From NCBI GenBank assembly GCA_002482715.1, contig DLGN01000193.1:10707-25360 (forward strand): 14,654 nt of DNA, written 5' to 3'. The DNA comes from Oxalobacteraceae bacterium UBA7693 (GTDB lineage Bacteria > Pseudomonadota > Gammaproteobacteria > Burkholderiales > Burkholderiaceae_D). The notes below the pieces were generated by a model that worked only from the letters and a program-made list of their open reading frames with translations, was not told where the DNA came from and searched no databases. Position 1 is the first letter of the stretch, and every line of letters begins with the position of its first letter. A program made the position numbers and the translations under genes. Positions 7,462 through 14,335 of the stretch are shown here, one piece after another.

Positions 7462-7511
7462 CTTTTTACATTGATCTAAATCGTTTCTCAATCTAGTGTA
7501 AAGAGTTTCAA

Positions 7512-8120
7512 CTACACAATTAACCAACGTCCACTTCGGTAACTAACTCTGACGCGATCACCGATACGGAATTGGCCAGAATTACTCATCAATACTGCAT
7601 GGGTCTGACCATTACTCATTCTGATGGTGATTTCTGTACGCGTACGTTGTTCACTTGTACCGCGATCCAGCTCATTGCCAATCACGCCGCCAATAATTGC
7701 ACCACCGACAGTGGCAACTGCGCGCCCTCCATCATTGTCGTGACCTCTGCTGCGGTAACGGCTATAGCCACGTCCGCGATAAGACGAATGATCGTTGCCT
7801 CTTCCAATTTGGTTGCCGATAATTCCGCCCAGAATCGCGCCAACGACGGCACCTCCGCCGCTGCTTTCACGCACTTCGCTGATATTCCGAATATCCACAA
7901 TTTGCGCTACTTCGGTTGGGCTTTCTTGATAACTTGATGAGTATTGTTCACCATGTTGACTTGAATATCTGGTTGTATATTGGTCTTGATATTGTCGAGG
8001 GTATTCGGTGTTATATGCTGAATTGTAATCACGCACCGGCTCGGAACGATAGCGATGCACTACGCATCCAGTCAGTTGTGTCAGTGTCAGAACAACAGCA
8101 ATAAGGGCAATTTTTTGCAT
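7512..8120 (-). CDS. Glycine-zipper outer-membrane lipoprotein (17-kDa antigen / SlyB-like)
   Basis: From the ATG at 8120 the product has 202 residues. It opens with a lipoprotein signal ending LTGC (Cys19, lipidated). Residues about 24-66 are rich in Tyr, Gln and Ser. Two glycine-zipper segments, GGAVVGAILGGIIGNQIG (about 89-106) and GRAVATVGGAIIGGVIGNE (about 132-150), are the paired helices of the Rickettsia 17-kDa antigen type. A 25-residue Arg/Gly/Tyr-rich stretch (SYRGRGYSRYRSRG inside it) separates them, much longer than the usual short turn. The tail (about 155-202, ending FRIGDRVRVSYRSGRWLIV) looks like a small beta domain. Family role: envelope integrity, otherwise poorly defined. 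I prefer 8120 over the ATG at 8144, since GGAAG lies just upstream and the signal peptide is then normal. It appears to be a single-gene unit. Confidence 0.82.
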   Translation of the reverse strand: MQKIALIAVVLTLTQLTGCVVHRYRSEPVRDYNSAYNTEYPRQYQDQYTTRYSSQHGEQYSSSYQESPTEVAQIVDIRNISEVRESSGGGAVVGAILGGIIGNQIGRGNDHSSYRGRGYSRYRSRGHDNDGGRAVATVGGAIIGGVIGNELDRGTSEQRTRTEITIRMSNGQTHAVLMSNSGQFRIGDRVRVSYRSGRWLIV

Positions 8121-8216
8121 GATACTTCCATAAAATTGAGTCATTAAGAGATCTGTCTGGAATCAATTCATTACACAATATTTGCGTATTAAAACAAGCC
8201 AACAAATCGACGAGAT

Positions 8217-8232
8217 AGCGCCATAACGCGCT
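8217..8232. repeat. Short GC-rich inverted repeat between lipoprotein and CoA-transferase genes
   Basis: AGCGC (8217-8221) and GCGCT (8228-8232) flank a 6-base loop; an alternative pairing with GCGC at 8239-8242 also exists. There is no T run. The rest of 8121-8315 shows no gene, and I see no clear terminator for the CoA-transferase gene there. Confidence 0.25.
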
Positions 8233-8315
8233 CGCTTTGCGCTTAGTTGACCCTTATTGGTGCTTTATCCTTAGGTGAATTTGCGTGGTATTGTGTTCTG
8301 CTACTCTGAAGGCAT

Positions 8316-9557
8316 TTAAATGATCCCTTGGTTCCTAAGCATGGCAATTTTTTTATCGTCAAATTGCAGCAGTTCGCGTAAGCACTGTTCCGTATGTTGA
8401 CTGAGTATAGGCGGCGCCTGCTCGTATTGAACAGGCGTTTTGGACAATTTCATGGGATTGGCAACCAAGGCAAGCTTTCCAGCTGTTGGATGCGGCATTT
8501 GTATTTGCATTCCGCGTGCCTGTACTTGCGGGTCTTGAAAAACTTCAGCTAGGTCATTAATCGGACCGCAAGGTACACCAGCCGTTTCTAATGCGGCTAT
8601 CCATTCCTTTTTTGATCGACGTTTGACCATATCTTTTAATAATGGAACCAAAACATCACGATGCTGTACTCGCAACGGATTACTGATAAAACGCGGATCG
8701 TCCGCTAGTGTAGGTTCGCCACCAATTTCCACAAATTTGCGATACTGGGTATCGTTCCCCGCAGCGACAATGATATGGCTGTCTGAAGTTGCAAAGCTTT
8801 GATAGGGCACAATATTTGGATGTGCATTACCCCAGCGTTTCGGTGTACTACCACTAGTCAGATAATTGGATCCCATATTGGCTAACATTGCGACCTGAAC
8901 ATCCAGTAATGCCATGTCGATGAATTGACCTTCACCAGTTTTATCTCTGTGTGTGAGTGCAGCTAAGATGGCAATCGTTGCATACATTCCTGTCATTAAA
9001 TCGGTAATGGCGACGCCTGCTTTTTGCGGGCCGCCTCCTGCAAGATCATCACGTTCGCCAGTGAGTGACATTAAGCCGCCCATCCCTTGAATGATGAAAT
9101 CGTAGCCTGCACGATGGGCGTAGGGGCCGTCCTGCCCGAAGCCTGTAATTGCGCAGTACACCAGATCAGGCTTCATTTGCTTCAGTGATTCATAGTCCAG
9201 ATTGTATTTTTTAAGTTGGCCAGCTTTATAGTTTTCTATGACCACGTCAGATTGCATCGCTAACTTGCGAATAATTTCTTGCCCTTGTGGTTTGGAAAGA
9301 TCCACAGTAATAGCCCGTTTTCCACGATTTGCACACAGATAGTAAGCCGCTTCTGTTGTATCTTTGCCTTCGCTATCGCGTAAGTAAGGCGGCCCCCAAT
9401 TGCGCGTATCGTCGCCATTTAGCGGGCGTTCGACTTTGATGACATCTGCCCCTAAATCTGCCAGATTTTGGGAGCACCAAGGGCCAGCCAAAACACGTGT
9501 CAGATCCAATACACGAATGTGCCCAAGCGCTGTCTTGTGTGGTGTAGAGTTTTGCAT
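8316..9557 (-). CDS. Family III CoA-transferase (CaiB/BaiF-type)
   Basis: The product has 413 residues from the ATG at 9557, the usual length for this family. The N-terminus has the hallmark RVLDLTRVLAGPWCSQNLADLGADVIKVERP pattern (quoted in part: LAGPWCSQNLADLGADVIK), followed by GDDTRNWGPP, NRGKRAITVDL and YCAITGFGQDGPYAHRAGYD. The catalytic Asp that forms the acyl anhydride with CoA should be Asp186 in ITDLMTGMYA. The enzyme moves CoA from a donor acyl-CoA to a carboxylic acid in the cytoplasm, working as an interlocked dimer. The substrate pair is not readable; in related bacteria close homologues often sit with glutaryl-CoA dehydrogenase or dicarboxylate catabolism genes, but none is present here. 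A TTG at 9581 would add 8 Lys-rich residues; neither start has a strong Shine-Dalgarno. It diverges from the phosphodiesterase gene with 43 bases between starts. Confidence 0.88.
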   Translation of the reverse strand: MQNSTPHKTALGHIRVLDLTRVLAGPWCSQNLADLGADVIKVERPLNGDDTRNWGPPYLRDSEGKDTTEAAYYLCANRGKRAITVDLSKPQGQEIIRKLAMQSDVVIENYKAGQLKKYNLDYESLKQMKPDLVYCAITGFGQDGPYAHRAGYDFIIQGMGGLMSLTGERDDLAGGGPQKAGVAITDLMTGMYATIAILAALTHRDKTGEGQFIDMALLDVQVAMLANMGSNYLTSGSTPKRWGNAHPNIVPYQSFATSDSHIIVAAGNDTQYRKFVEIGGEPTLADDPRFISNPLRVQHRDVLVPLLKDMVKRRSKKEWIAALETAGVPCGPINDLAEVFQDPQVQARGMQIQMPHPTAGKLALVANPMKLSKTPVQYEQAPPILSQHTEQCLRELLQFDDKKIAMLRNQGII

Positions 9558-9562
9558 ATATT
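9535..9562 (+). promoter_or_regulatory. Possible sigma-70 promoter for the glycerophosphodiester phosphodiesterase gene
   Basis: TTGTGT (9535-9540) and TATATT (9557-9562, 5 of 6 matches to the -10 consensus) are separated by 16 bases. The -10 overlaps the start codon of the divergent CoA-transferase. Because only 43 bases separate the two start codons, at least one promoter must lie inside the opposite coding region. Weak -35, so low confidence. Confidence 0.3.
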
Positions 9563-9600
9563 CTGTTTTCTTTTTAACCAATATTTTAAAGAGGTGCCTG

Positions 9601-10353
9601 ATGTGGTCATATCCTAAAATTGTTGCTCATCGTGGTGGTGGTAGCCTTGCACCGGAGAATACACTGGCCGCAATGCAATGTGGCTTAGATTATGGTTTCC
9701 ATGCTGTGGAGTTTGATGTGATGCTATCAAAGGATGGTGTTCCTGTGCTAATGCACGATCCTGATTTTGGTAGAGCAGTCGCTGGATCTGGTTCAGTGGC
9801 GACGACTTTAGCAAATGAGTTATTTCAAATGGATGCGGGCTCTTGGTTTGATCCTCGCTTCGCGCAAGTACGTATCCCTAGTTACGAAGCCATATTCTTA
9901 TTTTGTCAGGCTAATCAAATATGGATGAATGTAGAGATTAAGCCTGCGCCAGGATTTGAAAAGGAAACTGGCAGCGTGGTCGCTAGCTTGACACAAAAAC
10001 TATTGCTGGCAGGCGGTGCTGCAGCAAAGCCACCTTTGTTTTCGTCCTTTTCATTCGACGCTTTGATGTCGGCAAAACTGGCTGCACCTGAAATCGCTCG
10101 TGGCTATCTATTAGATGATTATGAACCAGACTGGTTGGATTCTTTACGTAAATTAGAAGCTGTTGCTTTGCATACGAATCAAAAAAAATTAACTCTGGCA
10201 TGGGCAAAAGAGATTAAAGCAGCCGGATATGGATTGTTTTGCTATACGGTGAATAGCCCTGAGCGAGGGCGAGAAATCATGTCTTGGGGTGTTGATGGTT
10301 TTTGCACCGACCGTATAGACTTGATTGGAGCTGATTTTGTTGAATGCATTTAG
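9601..10353 (+). CDS. ugpQ: Cytoplasmic glycerophosphodiester phosphodiesterase (GDPD family)
   Basis: The product has 250 residues, close to E. coli UgpQ, and no signal peptide, so it acts in the cytoplasm. It hydrolyses glycerophosphodiesters (deacylated phospholipid headgroups) to glycerol-3-phosphate and an alcohol. The active-site set is visible: His10-Arg11 in AHRGGGSLAPENT, Glu37 and Asp39 in VEFDVMLSKDG, His52 in LMHDPDFGR and Glu112 in MNVEIKP. The C-terminal strand CYTVNSPERGREIMSWGVDGFCTDRID is the usual barrel closure (quoted parts: CYTVN, GVDGFCTDR). The start is the ATG at 9601, because GAGG lies 6 bases upstream; the open frame reaches much further upstream, but only as antisense to the CoA-transferase gene. 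No ugp transporter genes are next to it. The symbol follows family resemblance. Confidence 0.88.
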   Translation: MWSYPKIVAHRGGGSLAPENTLAAMQCGLDYGFHAVEFDVMLSKDGVPVLMHDPDFGRAVAGSGSVATTLANELFQMDAGSWFDPRFAQVRIPSYEAIFLFCQANQIWMNVEIKPAPGFEKETGSVVASLTQKLLLAGGAAAKPPLFSSFSFDALMSAKLAAPEIARGYLLDDYEPDWLDSLRKLEAVALHTNQKKLTLAWAKEIKAAGYGLFCYTVNSPERGREIMSWGVDGFCTDRIDLIGADFVECI

Positions 10354-10356
10354 AGG

Positions 10357-10391
10357 GCATTTTACAGAACTTACAAATGCTTACTTTCCTT
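10357..10391 (+). terminator. Weak terminator candidate after the phosphodiesterase gene
   Basis: GCATTT (10357-10362) pairs with AAATGC (10375-10380) around a 12-base loop, followed by the pyrimidine-rich TTACTTTCCTT. Short stem and broken T run make this a weak call. Confidence 0.3.
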
Positions 10392-10423
10392 ACAAAAAAT
10401 GGGTCATCATTTTCTAATAAGTC

Positions 10424-10478
10424 GCGTTATAGTTTTCATCAGCAAAGCGCTGACACTCGTAACTAGTGATGATAACGC
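10424..10478 (+). repeat. Nested inverted repeats upstream of the small exported protein gene
   Basis: GCGTTAT (10424-10430) and ATAACGC (10472-10478) are exact reverse complements; inside them TCATCA (10436-10441) pairs with TGATGA (10467-10472, sharing one base), and TCAGC (10439-10443) could alternatively pair with GCTGA (10449-10453). The element ends 38 bases before the start codon at 10517. It could fold as an mRNA leader hairpin with a 5-base bulge or act as a protein-binding palindrome. Confidence 0.4.
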
Positions 10479-10516
10479 TCCCCGGTACTTAATTTTTTGA
10501 TGAAAAAGGAATAAAC

Positions 10517-10840
10517 ATGAAAATGACAAACAGCATAGTATTGTTGCTTGCAACAGCACTGACGATCCCTGTATTTGCGCAAACTACGGCTACACCGCAT
10601 GTCGGAAAACGTCAGGTCGCACAACAAAAACGCATTGCAGATGGAGTGCGGTCAGGGGAATTAACGGCAAGAGAAACTGCGCACTTAGAAATGCGCGAAG
10701 CGAAGATTCAGGCCGACAAGAAAGCCGCCAAAGCGGATGGTGTGGTGACCGATGCCGAACGCGCGAAACTGCAAGCAGAGCAAAACCGTGCAAGCAGAAA
10801 AATTTATAATAAAAAACATAACCTAAGAAGCGCTCAATAA
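10517..10840 (+). CDS. Small exported charged protein of unknown function
   Basis: The product has 107 residues with a Sec signal peptide (cleavage near PVFAQ, residue 21), no cysteine and no lipobox, so it is probably a soluble periplasmic protein. The mature part is mostly helical and charged (Lys, Arg, Glu, Ala). Two similar units can be seen: IADGVRSGELTARETAHLE (about 40-58) and AKADGVVTDAERAKLQAE (about 71-88), each with a (K/A)-A-D-G-V-x-T/L-T pattern before a helix that recalls degenerate EF-hand loops; the normal calcium ligands are incomplete. Similar short proteins are common in Burkholderiales and are uncharacterised. AAGGAAT lies 6-7 bases before the ATG. It is a single gene with its own hairpin downstream, between the phosphodiesterase and alaS. 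I do not assign a function. Confidence 0.75.
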   Translation: MKMTNSIVLLLATALTIPVFAQTTATPHVGKRQVAQQKRIADGVRSGELTARETAHLEMREAKIQADKKAAKADGVVTDAERAKLQAEQNRASRKIYNKKHNLRSAQ

Positions 10841-10849
10841 TCGTTTAGC

Positions 10850-10884
10850 AATCGCTTCAGATTTTTATAAAACTCGAAGCGGTT
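10850..10884 (+). repeat. Hairpin just after the small exported protein gene
   Basis: AATCGCTTC (10850-10858) pairs with GAAGCGGTT (10876-10884) with one G/U wobble around a 17-base loop. It starts 10 bases after the stop codon. The following sequence is only moderately T-rich, so it is an mRNA 3'-end hairpin or a weak terminator. Confidence 0.4.
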
Positions 10885-10950
10885 TGTTGTGATTAATCTT
10901 CGCTGGCTAATTTTGAAATGCTTGTAGGTCGTCTTTGTGAGAATAGTCGA

Positions 10951-10985
10951 AACCCGCTGGAGTGTGCGCACTAGGCGGGTTTTTT
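10951..10985 (+). terminator. Rho-independent terminator upstream of alaS
   Basis: AACCCGC (10951-10957) pairs with GCGGGTT (10975-10981), followed by a T run to 10985. Inside the loop AGTG (10961-10964) and CACT (10969-10972) form a second short stem, giving a two-tier hairpin. It lies upstream of the likely alaS -10 (11018-11023), so it ends transcription coming from the left, either the small-protein mRNA or a short RNA begun near 10920. Confidence 0.8.
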
Positions 10986-11017
10986 GTTGTCGTGATAAAA
11001 ATGCCTGCGTCTTCACG

Positions 11018-11023
11018 TATAAT
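11018..11023 (+). promoter_or_regulatory. Likely -10 element of the alaS promoter
   Basis: A perfect TATAAT lies 47 bases before the alaS start, just after the terminator. No good -35 is found at 16-18 bases spacing (ATAAAA/GATAAA there). Transcription would begin near 11030, giving a leader of about 40 bases that includes a six-codon reading frame. Confidence 0.45.
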
Positions 11024-11046
11024 CAAAGGTTAAATTCACTTTTTGC

Positions 11047-11067
11047 ATGGCCTTTGCCTCTATATAA
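11047..11067 (+). other. Six-codon leader reading frame ahead of alaS
   Basis: ATG-GCC-TTT-GCC-TCT-ATA-TAA encodes Met-Ala-Phe-Ala-Ser-Ile and stops three bases before the alaS ATG. Two of the six codons are alanine codons. alaS has no Shine-Dalgarno of its own, so ribosomes ending here could restart at alaS. The leader frame itself lacks a well-placed Shine-Dalgarno (AAAGG at 11025-11029 is 17 bases away). Chance occurrence is quite possible. Confidence 0.25.
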
Positions 11068-11070
11068 ACT

Positions 11071-13683
11071 ATGAACTCGTCAGAAATTCGCGAAAAATTC
11101 CTCAAATTCTTTGAATCTAAAGGACATAGCATCGTCCGTTCTTCTAGCCTAATTCCGGGTAATGATCCAACTTTGTTGTTTACTAACTCAGGCATGGTGC
11201 AGTTTAAAGACGTGTTTTTGGGCCAAGATAAGCGTAGCTATACGCGCGCAACGACTGCACAACGTAGTGTGCGCGCAGGTGGTAAGCATAATGATTTGGA
11301 AAATGTAGGCTACACAGCACGTCACCATACTTTCTTTGAAATGCTGGGTAACTTCTCGTTTGGCGATTATTTCAAGCGCGATGCAATTAACTATGCGTGG
11401 GAATTGTTGACGGTCACTTATGGCTTGCCAAAAGAGAAGTTGACTGTGACCGTTTATCAAGAAGATGACGAAGCCTACAACATCTGGAAAGATGAAATCG
11501 GTGTACCTGCTGAACGCATCATTCGCATCGGCGACAATAAGGGCGCCCGTTACGCATCAGATAATTTCTGGCAGATGGCAGATACCGGTCCTTGCGGCCC
11601 TTGCAGCGAAATTTTTTATGACCACGGTGCCGAAATTTTTGGTGGCCCTCCAGGATCGCCTGATGAAAATGGTGACCGCTTTATTGAAGTATGGAACTTG
11701 GTTTTCATGCAATTCAATAAAGATGAACAAGGTGTTTTGCATCCATTGCCAAAACCATGCGTTGATACCGGCATGGGTTTGGAGCGCATTGCAGCGGTTT
11801 TGCAGCACGTGCACTCCAATTACGAAATCGATACTTTCCAAGCTTTGATCAAAGCAGCAGCGCGCGAAACTGGCTGTGCAGATTTGAACAACAACTCGCT
11901 GAAAGTTATCGCCGACCATATCCGTTGCGCAGGCTTCTTGATTGTCGACGGCATCATCCCTGGCAATGAAGGTCGCGGTTATGTATTGCGCCGTATTACG
12001 CGCCGTGCTTTGCGTCATGGTCATAAACTCGGACAAACCAAACCATTCTTCTTCAAATTGGTCGCTGATCTAGTCAAAGAGATGGGGGTTGCTTATCCAG
12101 AATTGGCTGAGGCTGGTGAGCGCGTTGCACAAGTTTTGAAGCAAGAAGAAGAACGTTTCGGCGAGACGCTGGAACACGGTATGAAGATTCTCGAAGCAGC
12201 GCTGGCCAAAGATAGTAAAAATCTGGATGGCAATACGGCCTTCACTTTGTACGACACTTATGGTTTCCCATTAGATTTAACGGCTGATATTTGCCGCGAA
12301 CGCAATGTGGTTTTGGACGAAGCTGGTTTTGATGCAGCGATGGCGAATCAAAAACAAATGGCGCGTGCTGCTGGTAAGTTCAAAATGAACACCGCAATTG
12401 AATACAACGGCGAAAAATCTAAATTCGTAGGTTACGAACAATTAAGTTACGACAGTAAAGTGATTGCCTTGTATGTCGATGGCGCAGCGGTGCAAAAGAT
12501 TGAAGCAGGTCAGGCAGCGATTGTGGTGTTAGATGTGACACCGTTTTACGCTGAATCTGGTGGTCAATGCGGCGATGCTGGTGTGTTGCAAGCGGCTAAT
12601 GGCGTTGCTTTCGACGTCGCGGATACACAAAAAATTCAAGCTGACGTGTTCGGTCATCACGGCATGTTGAGCGCTGGTAGTTTGGCTGTTGGCGATGCTG
12701 TCAGCGCCCAAGTCGATAAAGTCTTGCGTGGCCACACGATCCGCAATCACTCAGCAACGCACTTGATGCACAAAGCTTTGCGCGAAGTTCTCGGCGCACA
12801 CGTTGCCCAAAAAGGTTCTTTGGTCGATGCAGAAAAAACGCGTTTCGACTTTAGTCATAATGCACCAATGACTGCCGAAGAAATTCGTCAAGTGGAAGTG
12901 ATCGTGAATCGTGAAATTTTGGCGAATGTCGCGACACAAGCGCAATTGATGTCATTCGACGATGCAGTTAAACATGGCGCAATGGCTTTGTTCGGTGAAA
13001 AATATGGTGATGAAGTTCGCGTCTTAGACATCGGCACGTCACGCGAATTATGCGGTGGCGTACACGTTCATCGCACCGGTGATATTGGTTTGTTCAAGAT
13101 TGTGGGCGAGGGCGGCATTGCTGCAGGTATTCGTCGTGTTGAAGCGGTGACTGGCGAAGTGGCGTTTAGTCTGGTGCAAGATATGGATGCGCGTATCGGT
13201 CAAGTTGCTGCGACCATGAAAGTGCAGCCAGAAGATATCGGTGCTCGTCTAAATCAATGGCAAGATCAAATGAAGTCATTGGAAAAAGAAGTTGCTGCCT
13301 TGAAATCCAAATTAGCTGCGAATCAAGCGGACGCGATGTTGTCGCAAGCAACAGATATCAATGGCGTGAAAGTTTTGGTAGCGACTTTGGATGGCGCTGA
13401 TGCCAATGCTTTGCGTGATTCCGTCACACGTCTGAAAGATCAATTGAAAACAGCGGTCGTTGTTTTGGCATCTGTGATTGATGGCAAAGTGAGTCTGACA
13501 GCAGGCGTGAGCGCAGATTGCACAGCTAAAGTTAAAGCTGGTGATTTGGTCAATTTTGTGGCGCAACAAGTCGGTGGTAAAGGCGGTGGTCGTCCAGATA
13601 TGGCGCAAGCAGGTGGCACGAATCCAGAAGGCTTGCCAGCAGCTTTGGCGGCGGTGCCTGCTTGGTTGGCAGCGAAACTGTAA
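11071..13683 (+). CDS. alaS: Alanyl-tRNA synthetase
   Basis: The product has 870 residues (E. coli AlaS has 876). It charges tRNA-Ala with alanine using ATP in the cytoplasm and hydrolyses mischarged Ser/Gly-tRNA. The class II catalytic core occupies the N-terminal ~240 residues: motif 2 lies in about 59-100 (TTAQRSVRAGGKHNDLENVG, then HHTFFEMLGNFSFGDYF), and VDTGMGLERIAAV is motif 3. The editing domain has the zinc/catalytic set His560, His564 (HSATHLMH), Cys661 and His665 (CGGVH). A coiled coil (about 720-760, LNQWQDQMKSLEKEVAALKS) leads to the C-Ala domain, with GGKGGGRPDMAQAGG near the end. All key residues are present. The ATG at 11071 matches the family N-terminus, but no Shine-Dalgarno precedes it; the six bases before the ATG are TAAACT. 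It appears to be transcribed alone. Confidence 0.97.
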   Translation: MNSSEIREKFLKFFESKGHSIVRSSSLIPGNDPTLLFTNSGMVQFKDVFLGQDKRSYTRATTAQRSVRAGGKHNDLENVGYTARHHTFFEMLGNFSFGDYFKRDAINYAWELLTVTYGLPKEKLTVTVYQEDDEAYNIWKDEIGVPAERIIRIGDNKGARYASDNFWQMADTGPCGPCSEIFYDHGAEIFGGPPGSPDENGDRFIEVWNLVFMQFNKDEQGVLHPLPKPCVDTGMGLERIAAVLQHVHSNYEIDTFQALIKAAARETGCADLNNNSLKVIADHIRCAGFLIVDGIIPGNEGRGYVLRRITRRALRHGHKLGQTKPFFFKLVADLVKEMGVAYPELAEAGERVAQVLKQEEERFGETLEHGMKILEAALAKDSKNLDGNTAFTLYDTYGFPLDLTADICRERNVVLDEAGFDAAMANQKQMARAAGKFKMNTAIEYNGEKSKFVGYEQLSYDSKVIALYVDGAAVQKIEAGQAAIVVLDVTPFYAESGGQCGDAGVLQAANGVAFDVADTQKIQADVFGHHGMLSAGSLAVGDAVSAQVDKVLRGHTIRNHSATHLMHKALREVLGAHVAQKGSLVDAEKTRFDFSHNAPMTAEEIRQVEVIVNREILANVATQAQLMSFDDAVKHGAMALFGEKYGDEVRVLDIGTSRELCGGVHVHRTGDIGLFKIVGEGGIAAGIRRVEAVTGEVAFSLVQDMDARIGQVAATMKVQPEDIGARLNQWQDQMKSLEKEVAALKSKLAANQADAMLSQATDINGVKVLVATLDGADANALRDSVTRLKDQLKTAVVVLASVIDGKVSLTAGVSADCTAKVKAGDLVNFVAQQVGGKGGGRPDMAQAGGTNPEGLPAALAAVPAWLAAKL

Positions 13684-13727
13684 GCCGAATCATTGTTTGC
13701 TGCGTTTTGCTACGTTATGGAATGACT

Positions 13728-13774
13728 AGGGAAGACTTGAAGAAAGCGTGAATGTCAGTATTCAAGTAATCCCT
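13728..13774 (+). repeat. Long imperfect hairpin downstream of alaS
   Basis: AGGGA (13728-13732) and ACTTGAA (13735-13741) pair with TTCAAGT (13761-13767) and TCCCT (13770-13774), giving 12 base pairs with one 2x2 internal loop and a 19-base apical loop. It begins 45 bases after the alaS stop. No T run follows, so it is not a classical terminator; it may protect the alaS mRNA end. Confidence 0.45.
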
Positions 13775-13846
13775 TGCATTAATCATTATTCTTATTGCAG
13801 TTAAAGTAGATTAGAAGCAAAAGTAAAACATGTTTTGCTTGTTGCG

Positions 13847-13877
13847 TTGCACAATTCTCCAAAATTTCCGGTAGAAT
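13847..13877 (+). promoter_or_regulatory. Possible sigma-70 promoter of the tusA-like gene
   Basis: TTGCAC (13847-13852) and TAGAAT (13872-13877) are separated by 19 bases, slightly longer than the 17-base optimum. They lie about 70 bases before the tusA-like start codon. Confidence 0.35.
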
Positions 13878-13947
13878 TGCTCGCATTAAGTTTTAGCAGT
13901 GCAAAGTTTTCTCAAAAGCTATTATTACTCTTGTAACAGGTAAAATC

Positions 13948-14175
13948 ATGCAATTCAATAAAGAACTGGATGCTCGTGGATTAAGTTGCCCGCTTCCTAT
14001 CTTAAAGGCAAAAAAAGCTTTAGCCGAGATGATTACGGGCGAAGTCTTGCGCGTGATTGCCACCGATCCCGGTTCGGTACGTGATTTCAAAGCTTTTTCT
14101 AAACAAACTGGCAATGAGTTGTTGTCGCATATCGAAGTTAGCAATGAATTTGAATATTTCTTGAAACGCAAATAA
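13948..14175 (+). CDS. TusA/SirA-family sulfur-carrier protein
   Basis: The product has 75 residues (E. coli TusA has 81). The signature RGLSCPLPILKAKKAL carries the CPxP motif with Cys14, the residue that holds the persulfide in this family, followed by the conserved helix and the DPGS(V)xDFxxFxxxTG stretch (DPGSVRDFKAFSKQTGNE). The fold is the small two-layer TusA fold, cytoplasmic. In E. coli, TusA passes sulfur from IscS to the tRNA thiouridine pathway; other family members serve molybdenum cofactor or sulfur oxidation. Which job this copy has is not shown, as no tusBCD, iscS or mnmA is adjacent. AGG lies 7 bases before the ATG. It has its own promoter candidate and a strong terminator downstream, so it is probably monocistronic. 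Confidence 0.92.
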   Translation: MQFNKELDARGLSCPLPILKAKKALAEMITGEVLRVIATDPGSVRDFKAFSKQTGNELLSHIEVSNEFEYFLKRK

Positions 14176-14254
14176 CTCAAGCGATTTGAACAGAATGTCT
14201 GCTTAACATGGCGCTTGCTTAGTGTTTGAAATAAGCTCAGAACGACAATATCTT

Positions 14255-14287
14255 AAAAAACCACAAATATTTTTGTGGTTTTTTTTT
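14255..14287. terminator. Rho-independent terminator after the tusA-like gene
   Basis: CCACAAA (14261-14267) pairs with TTTGTGG (14272-14278) around a 4-base loop; six A bases before and a run of nine T bases after extend the stem and supply the tail. It is 80 bases after the stop codon. Confidence 0.9.
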
Positions 14288-14335
14288 ATCAAAACGCAGG
14301 GGTTTCATAGAGGAATTCATCAGTTTTCATAAAAA

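Noticed and set aside
9558..9581. TTG start that would extend the CoA-transferase by 8 residues
   Set aside because: The extra residues are Lys-rich and not typical of the family; ATG at 9557 is preferred, though neither start has a strong Shine-Dalgarno.
9400..9600. N-terminal extension of the phosphodiesterase frame
   Set aside because: The extension is antisense to the CoA-transferase start; the ATG at 9601 has a good Shine-Dalgarno and gives the standard GDPD N-terminus and length.
11061..11067. TATATAA directly before alaS as a -10 promoter element
   Set aside because: It ends three bases before the start codon, so transcription would begin inside the gene; TATAAT at 11018 fits better.
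11557..12036. 159-codon open frame antisense to alaS
   Set aside because: It is the longest antisense frame, but the composition (scattered Cys, His, no domain) is that of a shadow of the alaS coding strand.
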